Source of the DNA: Apostichopus japonicus
Taxonomy: Eukaryota; Echinodermata; Holothuroidea; Aspidochirotida; Stichopodidae
NCBI RefSeq assembly: GCF_037975245.1
Contig: NC_092576.1
Coordinates: 39,030,611 to 39,094,610, forward strand
Length of the DNA: 64,000 nt
Direction: 5' to 3'
The first letter of the stretch is position 1. Every line of letters starts with the position of its first letter. The notes under the pieces are model-generated. The model saw nothing but the letters and a program-made list of their open reading frames with translations. It made no database searches and was not told where the DNA came from. This document shows, piece by piece, positions 26,108-37,800 of the stretch. Both the position numbers and the translations under genes were made by a program.

Positions 26108-28722
26108 ACATTTTGCAAGGATTCGAGGTGCCATTAGTAGATGCCATATTTATTTATACTGCTGTTGAAAGCACGCAATCTTGACCAGTAGTTGGATGTG
26201 TATTAGTTATCATGTATCTTTTTTATTCATATCGGAGAATAATTTAACCACGGATATCAAATATGGCATGTGATACGCTTAAGTTGAATCATGAAAATTA
26301 CAGTTAAAGAACGTTAAATGAACAAGTGTCTAATAACCAATCTTCAAGCAACAAGCTTAACCTGTGTAACCTTTTACTTATATACGAAACATCTCACCGT
26401 AAACATGTTTAAAATACAACAAAATGGAAGGATCGTGCCAGGACCAGAGCGGCATGTTGAATATTCTTAACGACATGGTTTATACAACGTCAGGGTACAA
26501 GGTCATATCATTTTAAGTTAAAGGTTATAGATAAAACAGATAAGAATTTATCAGCAGTGATAACACAAGCAGGAGTTGTATCAGCAAATTTAAACAAAAA
26601 AGTTCAACGAATATGAAACTACCCAAATATGTGAACAATTACATTTCACCCTATATCGCACATCATACTTGCCGAAAGATCTACTAGCGTCTAATTAAAT
26701 GATATTTCAAGTGTGCATTTGTCGTAAATCCCGACATCACTTCCCTTACATTGATATTGTGTCGGTGCATTTGATTATGACGATTTTATGTCAAATGTGT
26801 ATCACGAGTCCCATAGGGAATAGATCTTAGCCATTAGTGTTGAGTATATAATGTTGAGGCCTGGTAACCATGTTGATCCATGGAATGCTATTATAATGAC
26901 TGGTCTACCTCGTGACTGTGGCTAAGCCAGTTCACTTTATACTACGCATGTGCTTGATTTCATGTGCGTCAATAGTTTACAATATGATATCAGCCGAGCT
27001 TATAATATCGACCATGACTTACACTTTAATCCATGTCGTGATGTTTTAATGAATTATCGAATTTGTGTATGTGAATAAGCCAGTTCAAAGTTTATAATGC
27101 ACATATATATGCATGGTCTTCCTCTGATCAGCTCGTGGGGAATACTTCGTCAGGTATAACGCAAATTTCTGTAACAAATAGTGCAATAAGGTAGCGATGA
27201 TGTCAGGCAAAGTGGTGCTTTGTACACCTTAATTGATAGGTGTATGGTTTAATGTACCTCATAACGAAAGGCGAGCCGTACTGCATATGACACCATTTGT
27301 CAGTATGATACAAACAAAATGTATTTTTGGATTAGTTAAAACTGCGCTGGTCAAATCATTGTCTATAATTAACTAGTTTAGAAAAGTTTACAGCAATCAT
27401 TCTGCATATTTATCTATTTGTCGTTTCGCCAATAAATATGTAAAGTCAGTCACATGAAAATAATATGTTTTAAATATGTCTTTATCCAATCATTGAGAGT
27501 CGAAAGCTATTAAGGTATTTACTGTTCATTTAAATAATTTAATTCCTAACCAAGGTCAGGGAGTAGCACCTTCTGTAGTTTAACCTTATCATTGGCGGTA
27601 AACGATAGGATTCATGCGTAAAGGGCTGCCATGAAAACATTTACATTTTACAATGAAGGTTGCTTCACACCACGGTGTTGTTAGCATATCATAAAACTTT
27701 CATTTCTACCGCTGTTGTAAACATGCAATCCTGACCGTTAGTCAAATGAAAGGTCATTATTTATCAGGTATATTGTACTCTGTATCCAAGGGCAATTTGC
27801 TGTGTGTGATATTCTGGGATAAACTTATCAGTAACATTCCTTCTGATTTGTATATGCCATTTTGTGTGACACATTAATCACTTCAATCAACCGTGTATCG
27901 TTATAGTTCTTTGGTTTGTCTTTTCTGATGTAGTCAGACAATAGTCTTTTACCAAAGTCGACAATATGCTACTGGCATTTGCGAGATAATAGTCTATGTC
28001 AAAGATCACCATTTGCAATAAGGTTATTTCTTATAAGTTCTACTTTCCAATTCCCTTGTAAGTTCCATCAATGAGTCAGACAAATAGTAATAATCTGTTT
28101 CGAATAATTCCACTTAATTCGTCGTCATTTCTTTTCGTGTTTAATATCGTTGAAATGTCCATATGGGCAGCGGTAGACAATACTGAAACAATAAACTGTT
28201 GAATAAAAGAGCCGACATATTACGACGAACATCAAATGTGGCAAGATGATGCAGTTAAGTCGTTTTCCGGAGAGAAAAAAAAAACAAAGGATGAATTCAA
28301 TGCTTACAAATGCTGTACAGCCAGGACCGTGTTACACAGTTCCAACGCTGAGGAACTTACGCCCCTTTAACTTTTTGACCTGTATTTCGCAATAGGCTGT
28401 CGTAAAAACTCAAAGCAGGTTTATAGCGACAGTTTTTTTGTTCATGTTGTATTGCATCGCGCATCAGCGCACTTTTCATTGCCATATTATGTTCTTTAAT
28501 ATGTTACCTATGTTGTTATCATACTGAGACTTTACTTATATTTGTCAGTCAATTACACAAATAAACGTAACTTTTTAGGTGTATAACAAGTTTAATTACA
28601 TAATTGAACATATTGCCAACGAAATTAACACAGATGGAGAGCGAGAAATACAGATATAACAGGAAATGTTGTTTAACGTTGTGGACGACTCTTTCACACT
28701 ACAGAAGAGACTGTAAAGAAAA
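26108..28722. repeat. Diverged local duplicates, no gene
   Basis: GCTGTTGAAAGCACGCAATC near 26162 recurs as GCTGTTGTAAACATGCAATC near 27712, with related flanks. The TCAAATGTGTATC and AATAGATCTTAGCC repeat occurs near 26792-26834. Otherwise I see nothing coding. Confidence 0.45.
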
Positions 28723-28974
28723 ATGTTAAGCACACTTAATAGTCTATGCTGTAAGGAATGCTACTACGAACACTATATTAATGACGTAAGAACTGTCATG
28801 AATCATGAAGAAGGCACTGCACTAGAAACATTAAGACAAATTGCTCTGGAAACTGTTAGTAGCGAAACATTACACATATATTCGATAGGCATACACGCAG
28901 TAGTAGCTTCGATGTCTTCACATGAGTCTGATATCAAGAAACTTACCGAAAGCGTGGAATTAAATCGTCTGTAA
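28723..28974 (+). CDS. Small hypothetical ORF
   Basis: An 83-residue frame starting MLSTLNSLCCKECYYEHYIN, with a helical middle (EGTALETLRQIALETVSS). There is no recognised domain, no clear splice site and no neighbour in the same strand to connect it to. It could be chance. Confidence 0.2.
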   Translation: MLSTLNSLCCKECYYEHYINDVRTVMNHEEGTALETLRQIALETVSSETLHIYSIGIHAVVASMSSHESDIKKLTESVELNRL

Positions 28975-29419
28975 TATATGTTAATTAAGTCCCAGAGTAG
29001 CGAGATCACATAACGTTCCTTAAAAAAAAATAAGACTGCACTATATAGCTGCATCCAACTGATTAAGTTGAATACTCTGCAACTACTAATGGGCACGGGC
29101 TGGTACAATAAAGTTAGTTTATCTAGTGTATACACATGCAATCTATTCTTATTTACTTTATCTCTTTGCGATAGTGGATGGAATTGCTGGCGCAAAGTCC
29201 AATTATTTTCAAGTATCTTCTTGCGTTGACATTATTAATAAGCAACTTGTTGCCATACAATATGCTTTGAAATTCGATAAGTAAAGATGTATTGCACGCT
29301 ATCTTGATAGCTTGGTAATGTGTTAAAGTTCAATCATATAACAAGGCTCAGTTTATATTGTAAGCACAGTGACTGAGTGTAACTGAGTTTCCAGATTCTG
29401 AAAGTCATCTACAAAACGT

Positions 29420-29531
29420 TTTCTAATAATAAATCAATAAAGATCAACACACCAGATCAATCACGACTTCACGACCGGTTTCTTCCTTTTGGGACTCATT
29501 CGAAGATGGTGGGAATCGAACCCTGGACCTC
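29420..29531 (-). mobile_element. Truncated second copy of the hammerhead SINE
   Basis: On the minus strand it has B-box GGTTCGATTCCC (29511-29522 region), then CATCTTCG-AATGAGTCC, CAAAAGGAAGAAACCGGTCG and TGAAG, then CTGGTGTGTT. The CTG of the CTGATGA core is lost and the closing GGAC is GGAA, so the ribozyme is dead. The tRNA head is cut near 29531, where retrotransposon sequence begins. Confidence 0.7.
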
Positions 29532-29775
29532 ACAATGATGAAATCATATCTATAACTAGGGATCATGACCAATATAAACGTGTTGCTCAAAAATATGGAC
29601 ATTCTAGTGACTGGGATTTGTTTCATCATCTCAAAAATGAAACTAATAATCTAATTAAACAAGCCAAAAAGTCATACTAAACTGATACTTTTGAACAAAA
29701 TAAAGGTACCGTAATAGCAAGCAGATGTGGAAGATTATTTAAATTTATTCTTCCAACAAAAGATGAAGCGACTGT
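29532..29775 (+). pseudogene. Non-LTR retrotransposon, endonuclease-RT linker fragment
   Basis: It reads NDEIISITRDHDQYKRVAQK, then LKNETNNLIKQAKKSY and a stop, then FEQNKG and LFKFILPTKDEAT. This is the linker before the RT of CR1/L2/jockey-type elements (ND-I-x-x-x-x-R-D-x-x-x-K and N-x-x-x-I-K-x-AK-x-x-Y). It is interrupted at 29776 by a solo LTR and resumes at 30880. Confidence 0.75.
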
Positions 29776-30879
29776 TGTTACGAGGGCCCATTATAGCCTA
29801 ACGCTAGTCACTGCTAGTGAGGAACCTAATATTATAATATAGAAAGTATTTGAAATTGCCTACGTGATAAAACAGTATTTGAGAAATTAGGTTGGGTTAC
29901 CGTGTCAGAATGTTATAATACACGATTGTTCTGGTATATTCCTTATGATGACGCGCTGGTCTTGGATTAACGTCGGTTTACGTGAGATCGCGTGTAAGCT
30001 GTGCACACATGTTCGTGGACTCTCTGGAATGTTCGCGAGATATGCAAAGGACTTCCGCGAAACGTAGAAATCGGGTCGCATTGTTACTCAGGTGTATCGA
30101 GAAAGATCTAGATGATTCTTGACTTGGCGAATCGTATAAAAGCCCGCCCAGATCGGAGAGTTTCTCAGTTTCTGAACGAATACAAGCGACGACACATATG
30201 ATACCATTCTACTATATATCGTCAGTGCTCAACTGCCAGTAGTTTCTGAAGGATTGAGATATCGATACCAAGATTGATTCTACACTTCCATTCAGAAGTT
30301 TGAAGAGGACTTTGCTGTGAAACTACAGTTTTCCAGTCTTTATTTCGGAGAAGGTGAAGAATTTCTGTCTCCGTTGAGGAAGTTCGTTACGCCAGGAGTT
30401 GGTGGCTATAAAGCTGATTTTGGACTGACTCTGGTAATATTTAGTCGGCGAGAAGTTCGACTTGTGCTTCACTCGATTGTGGCTGGAAGTCCGTCTCCTA
30501 TTTTGGAGCATCGCCGGAAAGAAGGTGACTGCTGTTTCTGGGATCGCGAGAAACTTCGTCGAGGACCAGTGAATTTCGCGGTACAACGGACCGAGAATCG
30601 TCGTCATCGAGGTCGTGGCCGCTGAGGGATATCGCCGTTGGAAGAGACCAGCGTGTTTTAAAGTGTATCCTATCTTGTTAAGTTTATGAGTAATTTTCTG
30701 TATATTTGTAATTACCACTTGTTGTTGTTGTTGGTTCAGACTCCATTGTTCAATGTAGTTTACGTTCTCATTCAAATTCTCTAGACTTGTCAGTTTGTCT
30801 GTGTTCCTTACGGAAACGAATCCAGGCTTGTGTCTCGTTAAAAATTAGTTATCGAGACCTCTCGCATTCCAACGTAACA
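29776..30879. mobile_element. Solo LTR of an LTR retrotransposon
   Basis: 1104 bp bounded by TGTTACG at 29776 and CGTAACA at 30873-30879, a perfect 7-bp inverted repeat with TG...CA ends. CTGT flanks it on both sides (29772-29775 and 30880-30883). A TATA box (TATAAAAG) at 30135-30142 suits a promoter. Removing LTR plus one CTGT rejoins the surrounding retrotransposon frame as DEATVNKILLNGKEVETP. No internal gag/pol and no second LTR, so recombination has left a solo LTR. A gypsy/BEL-type origin is likely but not shown. Confidence 0.85.
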
Positions 30880-31965
30880 CTGTAAATAAGATTTTACTCA
30901 ATGGCAAAGAAGTTGAGACTCCTAGTGGGATGGTTTATGCTTTCAAATTTGTTTTTCACAGTGATTGGTAATACACTAGCCCGGAAGTTTGTAAATGGTG
31001 GTGTCGGGAAGTTAAAGTATGTTGACGAGTCCTTAAAGTTTATTGAAATTAGTGAGAATTTTGTCTACAAACAACTCGCAAATCTTCATATTGGTAAATC
31101 TTCTGGTATTGATGGCATAAGTGCTAGACATTTAAAACAGGAAGTTATCTAATTTCCAAACCAATTGCTTTTATTCTTAATCTTACTATTCGTAGAGCAT
31201 CCATTCCTGCTGAGTGGAAACAGGCAGTTGTTTCCCCTATTTTTAAAGATGGGCTGAGAACAGATTGTGGTAACTATAGGCCCATTTCAGTTTTGCCTGT
31301 TATTACTAAAAAAATCTCGAGAGAGCTATTCAAGCCCAAGTTGATGGTCATTTTCAAAACAATGGGCTTCTAAGTTCGGCACAATCTGGATTCAGACAAC
31401 AACATTCTACCCTTGCTGCTATTATTGGCGTTACTGACTACATTCTTGATATTATGGACAAGGGTCAGATCACTGATGCTGTGTTTATGGACCTAAAAAG
31501 GCCTTTCTACAGTCAACCATGATATGCTTCTGCATAAATTATCTTGTTATGGGATACGGGATAATGAGCTGGCCTGGTTCTCGAATTATTTGTCAAATAG
31601 TAAACAAACTATTATTATTGGTGGGGTTAAATCTGATGCAGGACCTGTTACAATTGGTGTACCCCAGGGATTAGGTAAAATTTGTATTTATCATTTTATT
31701 AATGACCTCCCTACTGTAGTTTCGAATTGTAAGGTTTTTCTTTATGCCGATGATAGATATTGTAAGGGTCATAAATTTGGCCCTGGAAGCTGTTTCTAAT
31801 TGGATGAACACTAATAAGCTGACACTTAATGCTTCTAAAACCAAGGGTATGATATTTGACTCTTCTCAACTTACAAAAAAATATTAATCCCCTCAATGTG
31901 AAGCTTGATAATGATATTCTTGAATCTCTGTATGTATTCAAATACCCATGTGAGAATCCGCCCTT
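30880..31965 (+). pseudogene. Non-LTR retrotransposon reverse transcriptase, degraded
   Basis: After the LTR the RT resumes: NGKEVETPSGMVYAF, LANLHIGKSSGIDGISARHL, PAEWKQAVVSPIFKDG, GNYRPISVLP, VNHDMLLHKLSCYGI, GVPQGLGKICIYHFINDLP, the catalytic box FLYADD (31735-31760), then SNWMNTNKLTLNASKTKG. At least four frameshifts or stops break it, and the PQGSILGPLLF box is damaged. It is 3' truncated near 31965. CR1/L2-like clade by motif. Confidence 0.85.
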
Positions 31966-33382
31966 TAGTAGCACGGACGTTCACTTTTGGACACTGGCAG
32001 TTTCTGTACCATTCAAGGTTATTAGTTTGGAATATAAGCTTGTATATTACGTAACTATTTTCCTTTCAAGTAGCCTGATTTCCCTTAGCCATGCAGCCAA
32101 ATAAGATGTAATTTTTACGTTTGATGATTGTTTTACTGTAATAAAAGTCTTAGCTGGATTATTTATACCCAATTTAGTGGTTGAAATTTCCAATTTGTTG
32201 CAATATTCATCGAAATAGACAAGTTTGAGAAGTTTAATTCCGATCTGAACTTTCAAATCGTGCCGATCCCTGAGCGTACATCCTCCCCAGAAGAAAAGCC
32301 CGCGCATTTCAGTTCAGGCGCTACTTGCGAAAACCCGGTGAAAGTGATCGTGAATCTACACACTACAGCGCTGTAAAAAAAATGTACAGGTCTGAAGACT
32401 TCGTTCTGTAGCGAGTTCAAATTGGCCATAAATTCCCTTATTTTTTTGTCTCGGCTTATTGTTCAAGTAGAATAAGGCTACAGAAGAGACTGATTTGGTT
32501 GAAGAGGTGAGTACTAGGCTATGAAACATAGGCCTGTTTCACATCCCTCCAATGTTTGTTTCGTTTCAGGTTTGCCGAACTTAGGCTAAGCATAGCCGTA
32601 ATATAACTAGTGTTAGGCCTAAGCTAGTACAATGCTAGGTAATCTATTCTTAGCCTCACGCTAGACTAGTTTGAGAGTTTCTATAGTATAAAGGTGGGCC
32701 TATTACATGTACGTTGTCGGTTATGTAAGGGTTTTGACAATACGTACGAGTCTAAGATGATAACCTACACATCTAAGTTACCTTCTGGAAGCCTTTGATG
32801 TACTTTCGATGAACCTTTTGAAGTAAGTACTAAAGTATATGCTTAACTTGTTCTTTAATTTAAATGTATAGTTGGCTTAGAAATAGTAGTACTAGGCTAC
32901 TTACTAATACTAGTACTAGCCTAGTGTACTTAAGTCTAACTAGTATTAGGCCTAGTAATAGTAGTAGTACTAGTACTACTTACTAATTACTGCTATACTA
33001 CTACTAGTACCAGGCCTAGCCTAGTGTTCTTAAGTCTAACTAGTAATAGTAGTACTAGAACAAGACCTAGTCTACCTAGGCTATAAACAAGACAGAGCCT
33101 AAGCAAAGCCGCTATTCGCTTGAAATTGGGTGCCTTTGCAGTGGTGTTTGAAACAAGAAAATCAAAACACCATCCTTGTACCAAATTGTGGCATGTAATC
33201 AGCCAAGGCTAGGCATAGGAGATAAATTGACTTCGTTCACAAGAATATCGAAATTGTCCACCTGCAACAAAGACAATGTATCATGATTCTTAAGTAAATT
33301 ACACAGGGCAGTTACAAATAAGTAGGCCTACACAAACAACAAAAAATTAGTAGAATTTTTCAAACACTACTTTAAAAATAAC
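31966..33382. repeat. Non-coding with CTAG-rich patch
   Basis: Mostly unique. Between about 32880 and 33080 the sequence is rich in ACTAG/CTAGT/AGTA words, and a 40-bp piece (CCTAGTGT-CTTAAGTCTAACTAGTA) is duplicated near 32923 and 33020. No gene supported on either strand. Confidence 0.5.
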
Positions 33383-33682
33383 TTGATAAAACATAACATG
33401 GAAGAAAACACAACACCACAATTGCAGCAGCCTGTACAGAAAAAGCAATTTAATATGATGAGTTTTAATAGCCAGAGAATGAAAGATAAAATGATAGCAG
33501 GTTTAGGTCATAGAAGGCTGACTGGGCCTACTACTGCATTGAATTACTTGCCACATAATCTGGACATGGATGGGGACTACTGTCAGTCCAAAGGGAAGCA
33601 GCTCGTTACGTACACACAAGGTACACACAGTCCCTCCTGTACCTCACTAATCACCCGCCCTGCACATCTTATACATTTATAA
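33383..33682 (+). CDS. Hypothetical ORF, possible first exon
   Basis: The frame reads MEENTTPQLQQPVQKKQF from an ATG at 33398, then NMMSFNSQRMKDKMIAGLG, HRRLTGPTTALNYLPHNL. It looks like real coding sequence until CAAG followed by gtacac (33621), a usable donor; an alternative donor is at 33610. From the second donor it would splice in frame to the ORF at 34140. No known domain. It lies upstream of the large 42032-46951 ORF on the same strand and could be an upstream exon, but that is inference. Confidence 0.35.
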   Translation: MIKHNMEENTTPQLQQPVQKKQFNMMSFNSQRMKDKMIAGLGHRRLTGPTTALNYLPHNLDMDGDYCQSKGKQLVTYTQGTHSPSCTSLITRPAHLIHL

Positions 33683-34139
33683 ATACACTTATTTCCATTA
33701 ATTGTAGCATTGTCTCCCAAGCACATTGGGTAGTAATAACCCCACAAAAAAGGAATAACAAATAAATTACAGTGATTTTTTTCTATAACTCAATAAATTG
33801 CTGTATCAGTCACTTAAACTTATCTCGAGGTCTTTACAATGCTTAACAAATTCTTCTCAGACATTCTCAATGAACACTCATGGTGACTAAATGCCTCAGT
33901 GAGGTAAATTGGCCAAAGTTGACCATATTTGAATATGTGGCATGTTTGGGGCCAATACAGTTTTGATGCATGCACATGGCCCAGGTGACCACAATAGGAA
34001 AATCATTTACCCCCCCCCCCCCACCTCTACCAACCAAAATGAATTGGCTCATATAATAACAGACAACTTTGAATGCAAATGTTAAGTCACAAACTATTAT
34101 CTAAGCCCTCTGTTCATTTATTGCTTGTTTTTCTTGTAG

Positions 34140-34551
34140 AACTGCAATGGCCCGAAAAAGAGGGAAGGAGAAAGTGAAAAGAAGGAGCAAAACAAGGCGA
34201 TTGAAGAAAAAGAAAAGTAGACCCTTTGCTTCTGAAGAAGTAGGCTGCGACAGAAAGGTTCTGTCATGGATGGCAAAGACCAACTTGGATGATAAATGTC
34301 CTTCTTCTCCATTTCCTTCCTTTCCCAGTAGTAGCCAGTGCTCGGAAAGCCAACAAAGTGATGGGCAGGATACAACTGCCAGCACAGAAACAGTGCCTAG
34401 TGAAAGTACAGGTGATGACACATCTTCCTACACAAAGTGTATTTGTAATATTAAAAAACAAAATATTAAGGAGGATAAACTTATGGATGGGTTTATGAAG
34501 TGGAGGAAAGCTCACCAATTGGTGGCATTTTATGAAAACCACTATTTTTAA
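34140..34551 (+). CDS. Lys-rich/Ser-rich hypothetical protein or exon
   Basis: A good acceptor (pyrimidine tract then ttgtag, ending 34139) precedes ATG 34147. The product starts MARKRGKEKVKRRSKTRRLK, a strong nuclear-localisation-type cluster, passes through Ser/Pro/Gln-rich sequence and ends DKLMDGFMKWRKAHQLVAFY. It is 134 residues with no domain I recognise. An upstream exon ending at 33609 would join in frame. It sits just left of the 440-bp satellite. Confidence 0.4.
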
Positions 34552-34829
34552 ATTCTTGATTCCTTATGATTATGTTCATTTGCATATGACCCATTTTATT
34601 AAGACAGCACATACCATCTTGTGTGGTGTCAGGATAATTGGCTTTCATTTCATTTGGTCACATATATGTCAGCAGTCCACCACCAAAATCCCCCTTCCCT
34701 CTTAAGTTATAACCCTAAGAATAGGTTAATGTAGGGTCATTGGATAATGCAAGTGTCAGCAGGCCTATCCCAAAAAAGTATCTTTTAAAAACCTAACATG
34801 GTTTGCCTAAGGTGACTGGAATAAGTGAA

Positions 34830-37800
34830 GGTTTGAAGACAGCACACACCATATTGTGTGGTGTGAAGCTTTGCCACATTCTGTTTAATATTGCTGCTGT
34901 TAGTGGCTGAATCTTATTTTATAATACTTACTTAAGACTTCACTAGTGGCCTATAGCCAATTGATCAGTAGACTATATGAGGAACACATTCATTACTCAA
35001 TATTGATATATAAATGTACTTTATAGGTTTCACTTAGTAGTAAGAGTGTTACAATATTTCCAGAAATATCCCTAATATGTACAGTTAAGCAATCAACCAC
35101 CCATCACAACCTCCCACCCCCCCCCCCACCCTTAACCTAGTTCAGTTATAGGACATTGTTCAGTATGTTCATTGAATGGTACAAATATCAGTAGGTTTAT
35201 CCAAAGAAAGGCCTATGTACAGTAGTTCATATAGTGTAGTTGGCCTAAGGAAATGTCATTTAACTGGTAATAGTGAGGGTGTGAAGGCAGCACACACCAT
35301 ATTGTGTGGTGTGAAGCTTTGCCACATACTCTTTACTAATGCTGTTAGTGGCTGAATCTTATTTTATAATACTTACTTAAGACTTCACTAGTGGCCTATA
35401 GCCAATTGATCAGAAGACTAAGAGGAACACATTCATTACTCAATATTGATATATAAATGTACTTTATAGGTTTCACTTAGTAGTAAGAGTGTTACAATAT
35501 TTCCAGAAATATCCCTAATATGTACAGTTAAGTAATCAACCACCCATCACTACCTCCCCCCCCCCTCCCCCCCCCCCGCCCTTAACCTAGTTCAGTTATA
35601 GGATATTGTTCAGTATGTTCATTGAATGGTACAAATATCAGTAGGTTTATCCAAAGAAAGGCCTATGTACAGTAGTTCATATAATGTAGTTGGCCTAAGG
35701 AAATGTCATTTAACTGGTAATAGTGAGGGTGTGAAGGCAGCACACACCATATTGTGTGGTGTGAAGCTTTGCCACATACTCTACTAATGCTGTTAGTGGC
35801 TGAATCTTATTTTAAAATACATACTTAAGACTTCACTAGTGGCCTATAGCCAATTGATCAGTAGACTATATGAGGAACACATTCATTACTCAATATTGAT
35901 ATATAAATATACTTTATAGGTTTCACTTAGTAGTAAGAGTGTTACAATATTTCCAGAAATATCCCTAATATGTACAGTTAAGTAATCAACCACCCATCAC
36001 AACCTCCCACCCCCCCCCTGCCCTTAACCCAGTTCAGTTATAGGACATTGTTCAGTATGTTCATTGAATGGTACAAATATCAGTAGGTTTATCCAAAGAA
36101 AGGCCTATGTACAGTAGTTCATATAGTGTAGTTGGCCTAAGGAAATGTCATTTAACTGGTAATAGTGAGGGTGTGAAGGCAGCACACACCATATTGTGTG
36201 GTGTGAAGCTTTGCCACATACTCTTTACTAATGCTGTTAGTGGCTGAATCTTATTTTATAATACTTACTTAAGACTTCACTAGTGGCCTATAGCCAATTG
36301 ATCAGAAGACTTAGAGGAACACATTCATTACTCAATATTGATATATAAATGTACTTTATAGGTTTCACTTAGTAGTAAGAGTGTTACAATATTTCCAGAA
36401 ATATCCCTAATATGTACAGTTAAGCAATCAACCACCCATCACAACCTCCCACCCCCCCACCCTTAACCTAGTTCAGTTATAGGACATTGTTCAGTATGTT
36501 CATTGAATGGTACAAATATCAGTAGGTTTATCCAAAGAAAGGCCTATGTACAGTAGTTCATATAGTGTAGTTGGCCTAAGGAAATGTCATTTAACTGGTA
36601 ATAGTGAGGGTGTGAAGGCAGCACACACCATATTGTGTGGTGTGAAGCTTTGCCACATACTCTTTACTAATGCTGTTAGTGGCTGAATCTTATTTTATAA
36701 TACTTACTTAAGACTTCACTAGTGGCCTATAGCCAATTGATCAGAAGACTTAGAGGAACACATTCATTACTCAATATTGATATATAAATATACTTTATAG
36801 GTTTCACTTAGTAGTAAGAGTGTTACAATATTTCCAGAAATATCCCTAATATGTACAGTTAAGCAATCAACCACCCATCACAACCTCCCACCCCCCCACC
36901 CTTAACCTAGTTCAGTTATAGGACATTGTTCAGTATGTTCATTGAATGGTACAAATATCAGTAGGTTTATCCAAAGAAAGGCCTATGTACAGTAGTTCAT
37001 ATAGTGTAGTTGGCCTAAGGAAATGTCATTTAACTGGTAATAGTGAGGGTGTGAAGGCAGCACACACCATATTGTGTGGTGTGAAGCTTTGCCACATACT
37101 CTTTACTAATGCTGTTAGTGGCTGAATCTTATTTTATAATACTTACTTAAGACTTCACTAGTGGCCTATAGCCAATTGATCAGAAGACTTAGAGGAACAC
37201 ATTCATTACTCAATATTGATATATAAATGTACTTTATAGGTTTCACTTAGTAGTAAGAGTGTTACAATATTTCCAGAAATATCCCTAATATGTACAGTTA
37301 AGCAATCAACCACCCATCACAACCTCCCACCCCCCCACCCTTAACCTAGTTCAGTTATAGGACATTGTTCAGTATGTTCATTGAATGGTACAAATATCAG
37401 TAGGTTTATCCAAAGAAAGGCCTATGTACAGTAGTTCATATAGTGTAGTTGGCCTAAGGAAATGTCATTTAACTGGTAATAGTGAGGGTGTGAAGGCAGC
37501 ACACACCATATTGTGTGGTGTGAAGCTTTGCCACATACTCTTTACTAATGCTGTTAGTGGCTGAATCTTATTTTATAATACTTACTTAAGACTTCACTAG
37601 TGGCCTATAGCCAATTGATCAGAAGACTTAGAGGAACACATTCATTACTCAATATTGATATATAAATGTACTTTATAGGTTTCACTTAGTAGTAAGAGTG
37701 TTACAATATTTCCAGAAATATCCCTAATATGTACAGTTAAGCAATCAACCACCCATCACAACCTCCCACCCCCCCACCCTTAACCTAGTTCAGTTATAGG

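Noticed and set aside
30317-30775. Frames of 100-150 residues inside the solo LTR
   Set aside because: Lie wholly within LTR sequence and have no retroviral or host motif.
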